In this document: in pieces, positions 36,606 through 44,878 of the stretch
How the letters are laid out: every line of letters starts with the position of its first letter
How positions within the stretch are numbered: position 1 is the first letter of the stretch
DNA from: Arthrobacter sp. NicSoilB8
Lineage (GTDB): Bacteria; Actinomycetota; Actinomycetes; Actinomycetales; Micrococcaceae
DNA length: 64,000 nucleotides
Direction of reading: 5' to 3'
NCBI RefSeq assembly: GCF_019977355.1
Contig: NZ_AP024655.1
Coordinates: 558,001 to 622,000, forward strand
Made by a program: the position numbers and the translations under genes
Notes under the pieces: model-generated
What the model was told of the DNA's origin: nothing
What the model saw: only the letters and a program-made list of their open reading frames with translations
The model's database searches: none

Positions 36606-37928
36606 TCACTCATAGATGGTGGGGATGGCCGGCTCGCCGGGCTGCAGCCGGTCCACCACCCGGGGCAGCTCGGCCATGGACGCCGTGTGCCGCTCCCGCG
36701 CCCGCCGCACCGCGTCCGGCCCGGTCCAGCCGGGCAGGATTTCGCCGTCCTTCATGAACTGCTGCAGCAGGGGACGCCCGTTCCCGCCGCCCGCGGGCGG
36801 GTGGCCAACGCCGAGGACCTCGTGGGTGGCGGTCCCGCGGTCGTCCAGACGGCGCACCGCGAACTTGCGGCCGCCCACATTGATCTTGTCCTTCGAGGTC
36901 TTCGCCACGGCGATGAGCTTGCCCGAGTCATCGGCCCGGCTCACCAGCTTGTAGACCATGCCGGCCGTGGGCGCCCCGGAACCGGTCACCAGCGATGTGC
37001 CGATGCCGTAGGAATCGGCCGGGGCGGACCGGAGCGCGGCCACGGAGAACTCGTCCAGGTCCGAGGTCACCACGATTCTGGTGTGGGCGTTGCCGAGGCT
37101 GTCCAGGAGGTCGCGGACCCACCGTGCCTGGGCCACGAGGTCCCCGGAGTCCAGCCGGACGGCTCCCAGCCTGTCGCCGGCGAGGTCGACGGCGGTGCGG
37201 ACTGCCGTTTCGACGTTGTACGTGTCCACGAGCAGGGTGGTTCCGTACCCCAGTGAGGCCAGCTGCGCCGCGAAGGCGTCGCGCTCGGAATCATGGACCA
37301 GGGTGAAGGAGTGGGCCGCGGTGCCGATGGTCCGGAGGCCGTAGCGCCGCCCGGCGGCCAGGTTGGACGTGCCGGAAAAACCGGCGATCACGGCCGCGCG
37401 GGCCGCCGCGGAGGCCGCTTCCTCGTGCGTGCGGCGGGATCCCATCTCAATGCAGGGCCTGCCGCCGGCGGCGCTGGTCATCCGGGACGCGGCCGAGGCG
37501 ATGGCGCTGTCATGGTTCAGCACCGACAGGACGTAGGTCTCCAGGACGCAGGCCTCCGCGAACGTCGATTCGACGATCAGGACGGGGGAATGCGGGAAGT
37601 AGGCCTCGCCCTCCGGGTAGCCCCAGATGTCGCCGGAGAACCGGAAGGCGGCCAGGTGCTCCAGCGTGTCCTCATGGACCACCTCGGTCCCGGCCAGGAA
37701 ATCGAGGTCGTCCTGGTGGAAGCGGAAGCCCGCGATGCCCTCAAGGAGCCTGCCCGTGCCGGCCACGATCCCGTACCGGCGCCCGGCCGGCAGTCCGCGG
37801 GCAAAGGCCTGGAACACGGACCTGCGGTGTGCGGCCCCGGAGTGCAGGGCCGCCTGGAACATCGTTAGCTCGTAGTGGTCGGTAAACAGGGAGGTCCGGG
37901 GCCCGTCCGGCCCGGCCGAAGTGTCCAT
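36606..37928 (-). CDS. pncB: nicotinate phosphoribosyltransferase
   Basis: A 440-aa enzyme of NAD salvage that joins nicotinate and PRPP with ATP. Signatures are LFTDHYELTMFQAALHSG at the start, ARGLPAGRRYGIVAG, the histidine region GTAAHSFTLVHDSERDAF (the autophosphorylated histidine), RLDSGDLVAQARWVRDLLD and VTSDLDEFSVAAL. Length matches the family. TAGAGT lies 5 nt before the ATG, so the transcript is probably leaderless or nearly so. DsbA is upstream in the same direction but separated by 135 bp. Confidence 0.93.
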   Translation of the reverse strand: MDTSAGPDGPRTSLFTDHYELTMFQAALHSGAAHRRSVFQAFARGLPAGRRYGIVAGTGRLLEGIAGFRFHQDDLDFLAGTEVVHEDTLEHLAAFRFSGDIWGYPEGEAYFPHSPVLIVESTFAEACVLETYVLSVLNHDSAIASAASRMTSAAGGRPCIEMGSRRTHEEAASAAARAAVIAGFSGTSNLAAGRRYGLRTIGTAAHSFTLVHDSERDAFAAQLASLGYGTTLLVDTYNVETAVRTAVDLAGDRLGAVRLDSGDLVAQARWVRDLLDSLGNAHTRIVVTSDLDEFSVAALRSAPADSYGIGTSLVTGSGAPTAGMVYKLVSRADDSGKLIAVAKTSKDKINVGGRKFAVRRLDDRGTATHEVLGVGHPPAGGGNGRPLLQQFMKDGEILPGWTGPDAVRRARERHTASMAELPRVVDRLQPGEPAIPTIYE

Positions 37929-37933
37929 GGTTC

Positions 37934-37939
37934 ACTCTA
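37934..37939 (-). promoter_or_regulatory. TAGAGT -10 box near the pncB start
   Basis: TAGAGT followed by GAACC (5 nt) and ATG on the minus strand; no Shine-Dalgarno is seen. Confidence 0.45.
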
Positions 37940-38062
37940 GGCCGTGGACCGCCGTGACGGCCCCGAGTTCGCCGGAATCGTGCGGGGTCGCCGGAAACTC
38001 CCTTCCCGCGAACTCGGACGTTTCCGGCGCATTCGACGGCGGCGGGGCTCAGGCGGTGCGGC

Positions 38063-38770
38063 TCAGACGGTGCAGCCGTCGGGGCCGCAGGCGGCGGCAT
38101 CCGCAGCCTTGTCGGCGCCGACCATGGCCAGCGGATGGCTGTCCTGCCACGCCTGGTCGAGGGCGGCGCTGAAAGTTTCCGCGGGCTGGGCGCCGGACAG
38201 CCCGAACTTCCGGTCGATCACGAAGAAGGGGACGCCGCTGATGCCCAGGGCCCTTGCCTCCGCGAAGTCGTTCCGGACGTCATCGGCGTAGGCGTCCGTG
38301 CTGAACAGCTCCGTGAGGTCGCCGGCGTCGAGCCCGAGATCCTGGCCGAGGGCGGTCAGGTACTCCCGGCTGCCGATGTCCTTGCCGTGCTCAAAGTGGT
38401 CGCTGAGCAGGCGCTCCTTCGCTGCGTCCTGCACGCCCCGGGCTGCGGCTAGGTGGATCAGCCGGTGGGCCGTGAAGCTGTTGGCCACCACGACGGCGTC
38501 GAAGCGGTAGTTCAGCCCCTCGCCCCTGGCCTGGGCCGCGACGTGCTCGAACATCTGGGACACCTGCTCCGGAGCCATGCCCTTGCGGGTGCTCAGGTAG
38601 TCCAGTTCGGTGCCGTCATAGTGCTCCGGGAGCGTGGGGTCCAGCTGGTAGCTGCGCCACTGCACCTCCACCGAATCGCGGTGCGGGAACGCCGCGAGGG
38701 CGGTTTCGAATCGGCGTTTGCCGATGTAGCACCAGGGGCAGGCGACGTCGGACCAGATCTCAATCTTCAT
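38063..38770 (-). CDS. DsbA family oxidoreductase, FrnE-like
   Basis: A 235-aa cytosolic thioredoxin-fold protein. The active site CPWC is at residues 11-14 (SDVACPWCYIGKRRFE), and the cis-Pro loop is GISGVPFFVIDRKF. No signal peptide is present. The family includes FrnE of Deinococcus and polyketide-related isomerases. An extra C-terminal CGPDGC pair could form a second redox site, as in FrnE. It follows the GNAT gene by 55 bp. Confidence 0.87.
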   Translation of the reverse strand: MKIEIWSDVACPWCYIGKRRFETALAAFPHRDSVEVQWRSYQLDPTLPEHYDGTELDYLSTRKGMAPEQVSQMFEHVAAQARGEGLNYRFDAVVVANSFTAHRLIHLAAARGVQDAAKERLLSDHFEHGKDIGSREYLTALGQDLGLDAGDLTELFSTDAYADDVRNDFAEARALGISGVPFFVIDRKFGLSGAQPAETFSAALDQAWQDSHPLAMVGADKAADAAACGPDGCTV

Positions 38771-38825
38771 GCCGGTGACAACCGCGACGGCGGCAGGTCC
38801 ATTCCCCAGCGGCCTGTCGGCTTCG

Positions 38826-39362
38826 TCACGGGGTGACCGGGCGTTTCATGACGAAGTCGTGCTCCACCGTGTCGCCCAGCTGGAAGGACTTGGTGCCGAC
38901 CTTGCGGAAGCCGGACTTCTCGTAGAACCGGATGGCCCGGGCGTTCTGGCTGTTCACACCGAGCCACAGTCCGCGGGCGCCGGCACCCGCGGCCGAGGCG
39001 ATGCTGGCGTGCATCAATTCGGCGGCGGCACCGAGCCCGTGATGGTCCGGATGGACGTAGCACTTGCTGAGTTCGGTGCACGGCAGCTCGGCCAGGGCCG
39101 CGGCTACCTCCGGGTCCCGGGCGGGGCGGGCCACCAGCAGGCTGTAGCCGCGGAGCTCGCCGCCGGCGTCAATCACCAGCACCGTTACGTCGGGATCGGC
39201 CAAGTAGGCCCGGAAATTGGTCTCACTCAGGGTGTTCGCCACGTGCGCCGCGATGTCCTCGGGCCGGGATTCGGGCGGGCACGCCAGCGGGAACGTGATG
39301 GCCGCGAGGGCGGCCAGCCTGCCGGCGTCGTCCGCGGTTGCTGTCCTGATCTGGTGCGTCAT
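38826..39362 (-). CDS. GNAT family N-acetyltransferase
   Basis: A 178-aa acetyltransferase beginning MTHQIRTATADDAGRLAALA. The acetyl-CoA loop lies in CYVHPDHHGLGAAAELMHAS, and GVNSQNARAIRFYEKSGFRK is the C-terminal GNAT signature. The substrate is not predictable. ATG 39362 is chosen because TAGGGT stands 7 nt upstream and the frame further upstream is antiphase to the neighbour. The short gap to the UPF0303 gene (29 bp) holds this promoter, so it is not simply the tail of the sugar operon. Confidence 0.85.
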   Translation of the reverse strand: MTHQIRTATADDAGRLAALAAITFPLACPPESRPEDIAAHVANTLSETNFRAYLADPDVTVLVIDAGGELRGYSLLVARPARDPEVAAALAELPCTELSKCYVHPDHHGLGAAAELMHASIASAAGAGARGLWLGVNSQNARAIRFYEKSGFRKVGTKSFQLGDTVEHDFVMKRPVTP

Positions 39363-39369
39363 GGCTAAA

Positions 39370-39375
39370 ACCCTA
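39370..39375 (-). promoter_or_regulatory. TAGGGT -10 box of the GNAT gene
   Basis: TAGGGT followed by 7 nt and then ATG on the minus strand. Confidence 0.5.
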
Positions 39376-39391
39376 GCCCGTGCCCACGCCC

Positions 39392-39874
39392 CTAAGCGGT
39401 GACTGTCGTGAGGTAGTCCCTGATGGCTTCGACCACCAGCCGGTGGTCGTCGTCGGAGGACAGCCCGGATGCCGTCACGGCGGCGACGACGCCGGCGTTC
39501 CGAACCCGGACGGGGAAGGATCCGCCTGCCAGCGTGTAGTCCGCCGGTGCTAGCCATCCGCCCTGCGTGGGGTCGTAGTCCTTGGACGCGAAGTCCTCGG
39601 CGAGCAGGGCAGTGCTGTGTTCGAAGCGGAGCGTGGTGGCGGACTTGCGGCGGATCCACTCCTCCTGGTCGGCGGTGGCTCCGGGCAGGACGCAACGGAA
39701 GAGGACCACGTTGTGGCGGCGGATATCGATGGCAACAGCGTGGCCTTCGGCAATCGCATGGTTCGCGATAAGTGAGCCCAAGCGCCAGGCATCGTGGTGG
39801 TCAAAGGCCGGGAAGACCAGCTCTTCCTCGTGCTGCCGGAGCTCAGTGAGCCGGGCAGAGACGGCATCAGTCAT
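39392..39874 (-). CDS. UPF0303 / heme-degrading-domain-like protein
   Basis: A 160-aa protein of the UPF0303 branch of the GlcG/HbpS-like fold: ELVFPAFDHHDAWRLGSLI, GHAVAIDIRRHNVVLFRC and the C-terminal GSFPVRVRNAGVVAAVTASG. Relatives are annotated heme-degrading, but proteins of this branch also recur in sugar catabolic operons. MTDAV at 39874 overlaps the end of the upstream oxidoreductase by 8 nt; an ATG four codons earlier is the alternative. It is the last gene of the large sugar operon. Its role there is unknown. Confidence 0.82.
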   Translation of the reverse strand: MTDAVSARLTELRQHEEELVFPAFDHHDAWRLGSLIANHAIAEGHAVAIDIRRHNVVLFRCVLPGATADQEEWIRRKSATTLRFEHSTALLAEDFASKDYDPTQGGWLAPADYTLAGGSFPVRVRNAGVVAAVTASGLSSDDDHRLVVEAIRDYLTTVTA

Positions 39875-40901
39875 TGAGGACCCCATCCGGCGTGGCGTCG
39901 GCCGAGTAGCTGAGGCCGATCTGGCGGCGGATCTCGTCCATGGCGGCCATGACGGCCACGGTCTCGCTCGGCGGAAGGATGGTGCCGGCGGTTACGCCTT
40001 CCCCGACCAGTCGTTCCAGTTCGGCGGCCTGGTACTGCATACCGCGGCTGGTGACAGGCTGCTCATAGCGTTCAACAACGCTGCCATCCACGGCATGAAC
40101 GGTGAAGGGCGTGGGGTTGTACCAGGTGGACTCGATGTCGACCCACCCTTCGGTCCCGATGACCATGGCCCGGTTGGCACTCGCGGCGTCCAGTTCGCAG
40201 TCCACAATGGCCTGCTGACCGCCACCATATTCAAAGATGGCTGCAGTCTGACGGTCTACCCCAGTAGCGGTCATGGACGCACTGGCGCGAATGGTCTCCG
40301 GGGTGCCCAGGATGTCGAACGCAAACGAGACCGGGTAGACGCCGAGGTCCAGCAGCGCCCCGCCGCCCAAAGCAGGGTCGTTCAGCCTGTGGGCGGGGTC
40401 CTTGGGGAGGTTTTGGTTGTGGCTGGCGACGATCTTTCGTACCTCACCGAGCGTGCCGTCATTGATGATCTCGCGCAGGCGCACCATGTGGGGGAGGAAC
40501 CGGGACCACATGGCCTCCAGCGCCACGAGCCCCTTGGCTTCGGCGAGGGTCACAACGTCCTGCGCTTCGCGTGCGTTGATGGTGAAGGGTTTCTCCACCA
40601 GCACGTGTTTCCCGGCGTTCAGGGCGAGCAACGCATGGGCGTGATGGTAGGTGTGTGGTGTGGCAATGTAAACGACGTCGACGTTAGGGTCCGCGACCAG
40701 CGCTTCGTAGCTTTCATGGGCGGCGGGAATGTCGAACTTTTCACTGAACTGGCGGCTTGATTCAACGTTGCGGGAGCCTACAGCCTGCACGGTAAAACCG
40801 TTTTCGATCAGATCCTGCGTTTGCAGGCCCGCGATGAATCCCGTGCCGAGGATTCCCCAGCGGATTTTTCCGTCGGAAGTGCCATTGGGGTCGTTGATCA
40901 C
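39867..40901 (-). CDS. Gfo/Idh/MocA family oxidoreductase (operon copy 1)
   Basis: A 344-aa NAD(P)-dependent dehydrogenase. KIRWGILGTGFIAGLQTQDL is the nucleotide-binding start, YIATPHTYHHAHALLALNAG and KHVLVEKPFTINAREAQ hold the EKP motif with its catalytic lysine, and GGGALLDLGVYPVSFAFDIL the substrate-domain DxGxYP. This branch resembles trans-1,2-dihydrobenzene-1,2-diol/ D-xylose or glucose-fructose oxidoreductases. GTG 40901 has AAAGGA 5-6 nt upstream and starts one nt after the beta-propeller gene. Likely a C3 or C1 oxidoreductase of the glycoside pathway. Confidence 0.9.
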   Translation of the reverse strand: MINDPNGTSDGKIRWGILGTGFIAGLQTQDLIENGFTVQAVGSRNVESSRQFSEKFDIPAAHESYEALVADPNVDVVYIATPHTYHHAHALLALNAGKHVLVEKPFTINAREAQDVVTLAEAKGLVALEAMWSRFLPHMVRLREIINDGTLGEVRKIVASHNQNLPKDPAHRLNDPALGGGALLDLGVYPVSFAFDILGTPETIRASASMTATGVDRQTAAIFEYGGGQQAIVDCELDAASANRAMVIGTEGWVDIESTWYNPTPFTVHAVDGSVVERYEQPVTSRGMQYQAAELERLVGEGVTAGTILPPSETVAVMAAMDEIRRQIGLSYSADATPDGVLND

Positions 40902-40902
40902 G

Positions 40903-41793
40903 TTAGTCCTTTGTGGTTTCGGAATCGCCAAGGGGGTACGCGACGTACCCGAACCTTGTGGAATCAGGGGACCAGCTGTTGACGTTGAGCGTCCCCTGGC
41001 CGCCGAAGAGGCGCCATGTGTGTAGCGGTGTGGTCCAGTCGCCCGTGGAGACAAGCACGACGTCGACGGGCAGGTCGGCGGGGTGGCCCACCGTGCCGCT
41101 GGGGAAACGGATGTAGCTGGCCAGCTGCCCGTCGGGGGCCAGGTGGGGAAACCAGTCGACGGTTTTGCTCTCGAGGAGGCGCTCGAAATCGCCTCCGTCA
41201 ACCTGCACTCGGGCAAGCTGGGCGTGGCCGGGGAGAGAGCTGAAGGACTCCGTGTTCAGGTAGAGCCACTTTCCGTCGGGAGAGTATTCCGGTCCGTCGC
41301 AATGGCCGGGGCCCACATCGACGCCGGCGGTAGCGCCGCCGTCGGACGGTATGGTCCTGAGGCGGCCCGGCTGCGTAAAGTCTCCGGCCTCGATGCCGAC
41401 GTATGCCAGCTGGGATCCATCCGGGCTGACGCCGTGCAGGAAGTGAAAGGAGCCATCGGCGCCGGTGATCCGCTCCGCCGGACCTCCACTCAAAGCTGCC
41501 CGGTAGATGTGGCCGTCGTTCGCCGAGAGGAAGATGCCGGTGCCGTCGGGCGCCAGGACGTGGTCGTTGTTGAGGTCGGGGATGCCGGTCAGCGGGACCT
41601 GGCTGATGGTCCGGCCGGGCACCTCAAACCGCCACAGCTTCCCGTCCCCGTTCAGGATGAGGGCCGAGCCGTCAAGGGTCCAGTTGGGCGCTTCGAGGAG
41701 GAGCTCGTCGGTGCTGTAGACAAGTTCGGATTCGCCTGTGACGGACGCTATCCAGACCTCGCAGCGCTGGCCGGGCTGAAGGGTACGCAGCAT
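40903..41793 (-). CDS. cytosolic PD40/TolB-like beta-propeller protein
   Basis: A 296-aa protein built of WD40-like (PD40) blades: DGSFHFLHGVSPDGSQLAYV, EYSPDGKWLYLNT, PHLAPDGQLASYI and NSWSPDSTRFGYVAYPL. It has no signal peptide, so it is not a periplasmic TolB. The nearest functional analogue I know is oligogalacturonide lyase (a seven-bladed propeller with histidine metal ligands); here HFLHG, GHCDGPEYS and DWFPHL place histidines at blade ends. It lies 2 nt after the DUF1080 gene and 1 nt before an oxidoreductase, so it may be an enzyme of the pathway. ATG 41793 has AAGGA about 9 nt upstream. Confidence 0.78.
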   Translation of the reverse strand: MLRTLQPGQRCEVWIASVTGESELVYSTDELLLEAPNWTLDGSALILNGDGKLWRFEVPGRTISQVPLTGIPDLNNDHVLAPDGTGIFLSANDGHIYRAALSGGPAERITGADGSFHFLHGVSPDGSQLAYVGIEAGDFTQPGRLRTIPSDGGATAGVDVGPGHCDGPEYSPDGKWLYLNTESFSSLPGHAQLARVQVDGGDFERLLESKTVDWFPHLAPDGQLASYIRFPSGTVGHPADLPVDVVLVSTGDWTTPLHTWRLFGGQGTLNVNSWSPDSTRFGYVAYPLGDSETTKD

Positions 41794-41795
41794 GC

Positions 41796-42659
41796 TCAGA
41801 GTTCCTTGATCCGGATGTTCCGCCACCGGCACTGCGCGCCCTTGCCCCAGCGGGCCTCGCCGAACATGGAGTCGTTGTCATGCACCTCGAAGGCGATGTG
41901 CCCGCGGTCGCCGAGCACGTCCAGGACGGCTTCCGGGTCATAGTTGGGTGATTGGAGGGCCGCGGTGTCCAGTTCGGCGATCTTGAGGCCGTTGACCCAG
42001 GTGGTGATGACGGGCAGGGCGCCGACGCAGCGGATGCGGAGTTCGTTCCAGTCGTCCCAGCGCCAGACGTTGAGGAAGTCCTCGACGTCGGCTGCGTGGC
42101 TCAGGCGGGCACGCTTTTCTTCCGTGACAGGCTCCACCGAAGTGGCCGGGTTGTCCGAAATCAAACCCGTGGGTCGCCCGTCGGCGTCCATGGCCACGTT
42201 GACGGCGAAGGGTACGGCGGAGAAGCTCGCCAGCCCGTTGCCGAAGAACCCGCCGATACCGCCGGAGGGACGGTGGTCCACCAAGACCTGGAAGCCTTCC
42301 CACGTATCCGGCCGGCGCCGGATCATCACGCCGGTGTCTGCCGGCCAGTCGGGACGCATTTCCAGCACGAGTTCGAAGTCGCCGAATGCCTGCTCGCTCA
42401 CCAGGTAGCCGCCGTAACCGCTGCCGGGGGAGTCCTGCTCGCCGACCAGGACGCCGTCTTCCACAAACCACCGGGCCGGGTGCTTCTCGGGTTCCACGGG
42501 CGGGGTCAAACCCAGGGCGGCAAAGCGTTCCGAGAGGGCCGGACCGCCCGGATACTCGGTGCCATAGACGCGGGGTACCGATCGCCAGCCAGCCAAGGTT
42601 GTGCCGTCGAACAGCGGGACAAAACGGTCGCCGCCGTCGGGCGTTTCAATGCCTGACAT
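41796..42659 (-). CDS. DUF1080 / 3-keto-disaccharide hydrolase family protein
   Basis: A 287-aa jelly-roll protein of the DUF1080 (3-keto-disaccharide hydrolase) family. FVPLFDGTTLAGWRSVPR is the hallmark N-terminus, followed by WFVEDGVLVGEQ, SEQAFGDFELVLEMR and the terminal CRWRNIRIKEL. Family members act on 3-keto glycosides, either hydrolysing them or taking part in elimination and rehydration of the 3-keto sugar. Most are secreted; this one has no signal peptide and would act in the cytosol after ABC import. MSGIETPDGG at 42659 is taken as the start, with AAGGGCGAG upstream. It is central to the pathway interpretation of this operon. Confidence 0.88.
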   Translation of the reverse strand: MSGIETPDGGDRFVPLFDGTTLAGWRSVPRVYGTEYPGGPALSERFAALGLTPPVEPEKHPARWFVEDGVLVGEQDSPGSGYGGYLVSEQAFGDFELVLEMRPDWPADTGVMIRRRPDTWEGFQVLVDHRPSGGIGGFFGNGLASFSAVPFAVNVAMDADGRPTGLISDNPATSVEPVTEEKRARLSHAADVEDFLNVWRWDDWNELRIRCVGALPVITTWVNGLKIAELDTAALQSPNYDPEAVLDVLGDRGHIAFEVHDNDSMFGEARWGKGAQCRWRNIRIKEL

Positions 42660-42669
42660 GAACTCGCCC

Positions 42670-43665
42670 TTACTGTTTGAAGGCGGCGTCGAAGGAGGTG
42701 TTCGAGGCCGGGAAGTCGTACTTCTTGAGGGCGGCGAGGGCTTCGGGGGCGCCGTGGAGACGGTCCATGCCGGCGTCTTCCCATTCGATGCTGATGGGGC
42801 CGTCGTAGCCGATCGCGGTGAGGGCGCGGAAGGATGATTCCCAGGGGACGTCTCCGCGGCCGGCGGAGACGAAGTCCCAGCCGCGGCGGGGGTCACCCCA
42901 GGGCAGGTGCGAGCCCATCACGGTGTTCCGGCCGGTGGGGCGGAGCTTGGTGTCTTTGCAGTCGACGTGGTAAATCCGGTCCTTGAAGTCCCAGATGAAG
43001 GAGACGGGGTCGATGCCCTGCCACATGAAGTGGGACGGGTCCCAGTTCAAGCCGAAGGCCTCCCGGTGCCCGATCGCCTCGAGGGTGCGGACGGTGGTCC
43101 AGTAGTCGTAGGCGATCTCGGAGGGGTGGACTTCGTGGGCGAAGCGGACGCCGCAGTCGTCGAAGACGTCCAGGATGGGGTTCCAGCGGTCGGCGAAGTC
43201 CTGGTAGCCGGCCTCGATGACTTTTTCCGGGACGGGCGGGAACATCGCGACGTACTGCCAGTTGGAGGACCCGGTGAAGCCGACGACGGTGTCCACGCCG
43301 AGGGCTTTGGCGAGCCGGGCGGTGTGTTTCATTTCCTCGGCGGCGCGCCGGCGGACACCTTCGGGGTCGCCGTCGCCCCAGACGCGCGCCCCGACGATGG
43401 CCTCGTGCCGGAAGTCGATCGGGTCATCGCACACGGCCTGGCCCTTGAGGTGGTTGGAGATGGCCCAGACCTTGAGGTTGTACTTCTCCAGCACGGCGAG
43501 TTTGGAGTCGACGTAGCCGGGTTCGTCCCAGCGCCAAGCGTCCAGGTGGTCGCCGGAGACGGCGATTTCCAGGCCGTCGTAGCCCCAGCCGGAGGCCAGG
43601 CGGGCGACTTCCTCGAAGGGCAGATCGGCCCACTGGCCGGTGAACAGGGTGTACGGGCGGGGCAT
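42670..43665 (-). CDS. sugar phosphate isomerase/epimerase family (operon copy 1)
   Basis: A 331-aa xylose isomerase-like TIM barrel (AP endonuclease 2 superfamily). YTLFTGQWADLPFEEVARLA and WGYDGLEIAVSGDHLDAWRW form the first strands. Metal-ligand candidates are Glu in FAHEVHPSEIAYDYW, Asp/His in LNWDPSHFMWQG, the His of YHVDCKDTKL and Glu in ISIEWEDAGMD. Related TIM barrels isomerise or cleave 3-keto sugars in C-glycoside and inositol pathways. It is 1 nt after the preceding oxidoreductase gene and 10 nt before DUF1080. Confidence 0.88.
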   Translation of the reverse strand: MPRPYTLFTGQWADLPFEEVARLASGWGYDGLEIAVSGDHLDAWRWDEPGYVDSKLAVLEKYNLKVWAISNHLKGQAVCDDPIDFRHEAIVGARVWGDGDPEGVRRRAAEEMKHTARLAKALGVDTVVGFTGSSNWQYVAMFPPVPEKVIEAGYQDFADRWNPILDVFDDCGVRFAHEVHPSEIAYDYWTTVRTLEAIGHREAFGLNWDPSHFMWQGIDPVSFIWDFKDRIYHVDCKDTKLRPTGRNTVMGSHLPWGDPRRGWDFVSAGRGDVPWESSFRALTAIGYDGPISIEWEDAGMDRLHGAPEALAALKKYDFPASNTSFDAAFKQ

Positions 43666-43666
43666 G

Positions 43667-44869
43667 TCAGGCTCTTTCGGTAGCGGTCTGGGTGGTGGGG
43701 TCGGGCGGGGTGAGCTGGATGAGTGAGCTTTTGGCGGCGGCGCTCTCTTCGACGGCGGCGAGGATCCGCTGGACGGCCAGTCCGTCCTCGAACGACGGCG
43801 ACGGCTGGGTTCCGGTGCCGACCGCGAGCAGGAAGTCGCGGATTTCGTGCGTGAAGGTGTGTTCCCAGCCGATCACGTGGCCTTGCGGCCACCACGCGTC
43901 AACGTAGGGGTGTTCGGGTTCGTTGACGAGGATGCGGCGGAAGCCCTGCTCGCGGACGGGCAGCGTGGCGTCGAGGAAGCCGAGCTCGTTCAGGTTCTCC
44001 AGATCGAACAGCAGGGCTCCCTTCTCGCCGTAGATCTCCAGCTTGAGCGAGTTCTTCTGGCCGGTGGCCACCCGGGAGACCTCCACGGAGGCGATGGCCC
44101 CGGAGGCGAGGGTGAGCGTGGCCCAGGCGGCGTCGTCGACCGTCACGTCCTCCAGGCCGGCAGCGCCGGGGCGCTGCGGGGTGAAGGTGTGCAGCCGGCC
44201 GGAGACCTCGGTGACCTGGTCGCCGAGGAGGAACAGCACCTGGTCGATCGCGTGGGAGGCGATGTCGCCCAGGGCCCCGGACCCGGCCGTTTCCTTGTTC
44301 AATCGCCAGGTCATGGGCGAGTCCGGGTCCGCGAGCCAGTCCTGCAGGTAGGCGGCGCGGACGTGCCGGACGGTGCCGAGGCGGCCTTCCGCGATCAGTT
44401 CGCGGGCCAGGGCCAGGGCCGGGACCCGGCGGTAGTTGAACCCGATCATGGACTGCACGCCGCGGGCCCGGGCGGCCCGGGCGGCGTCCGCCATGGCCTC
44501 GGCCTCGGCCAGGGTGTTGGCCAGCGGCTTCTCGACCAGGACGTGCTTGCCGGCGGCCAGGGCGGCGATGGCGATGTCGGCGTGCATCCAGCCCGGCGCG
44601 CAGATATCGACAATGTGGATGTCATCGCGTTCCAGAACCGCGCGCCAGTCCGTGGCGGACTCGGCCCAGCCGTACTTCGCGGCGGCCTCGGCCACCCCGG
44701 CGGGGTCGCGGCCGACCAGCACGCGACGTTCGAAGGCCGGGACGTCGAAGTAGCTGGCAACATTCCGCCAGGCATTCGAGTGGGCCTTGCCCATGAACGC
44801 GTACCCGATCATGGCCACACCCAAGCGTGAACCGGCGGGCTGGCCGGGGGTGGTTTCGTGGGAGTTCAT
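43667..44869 (-). CDS. Gfo/Idh/MocA family oxidoreductase (operon copy 2)
   Basis: A 400-aa dehydrogenase. LGVAMIGYAFMGKAHSNAWR is the Rossmann start, GKHVLVEKPLANTLAEAEAM contains EKP, and SGALGDIASHAIDQVLFLLG is the substrate motif with a histidine. EHTFTHEIRDFLLAVGTG is the typical C-terminal dimer region. It resembles the sugar C3-dehydrogenases and inositol dehydrogenase-like members of the family. AGGAACCAGCA precedes the ATG. It overlaps nothing but follows the next oxidoreductase by only 9 nt. Confidence 0.9.
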   Translation of the reverse strand: MNSHETTPGQPAGSRLGVAMIGYAFMGKAHSNAWRNVASYFDVPAFERRVLVGRDPAGVAEAAAKYGWAESATDWRAVLERDDIHIVDICAPGWMHADIAIAALAAGKHVLVEKPLANTLAEAEAMADAARAARARGVQSMIGFNYRRVPALALARELIAEGRLGTVRHVRAAYLQDWLADPDSPMTWRLNKETAGSGALGDIASHAIDQVLFLLGDQVTEVSGRLHTFTPQRPGAAGLEDVTVDDAAWATLTLASGAIASVEVSRVATGQKNSLKLEIYGEKGALLFDLENLNELGFLDATLPVREQGFRRILVNEPEHPYVDAWWPQGHVIGWEHTFTHEIRDFLLAVGTGTQPSPSFEDGLAVQRILAAVEESAAAKSSLIQLTPPDPTTQTATERA

Positions 44870-44878
44870 TGCTGGTTC

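Noticed and set aside
40901..41216. Longer N-terminus for the oxidoreductase at 39867
   Set aside because: The extra residues are Arg/Ser/Pro-rich and antiphase to the beta-propeller gene; GTG 40901 has a ribosome-binding site and begins just before the Rossmann motif.
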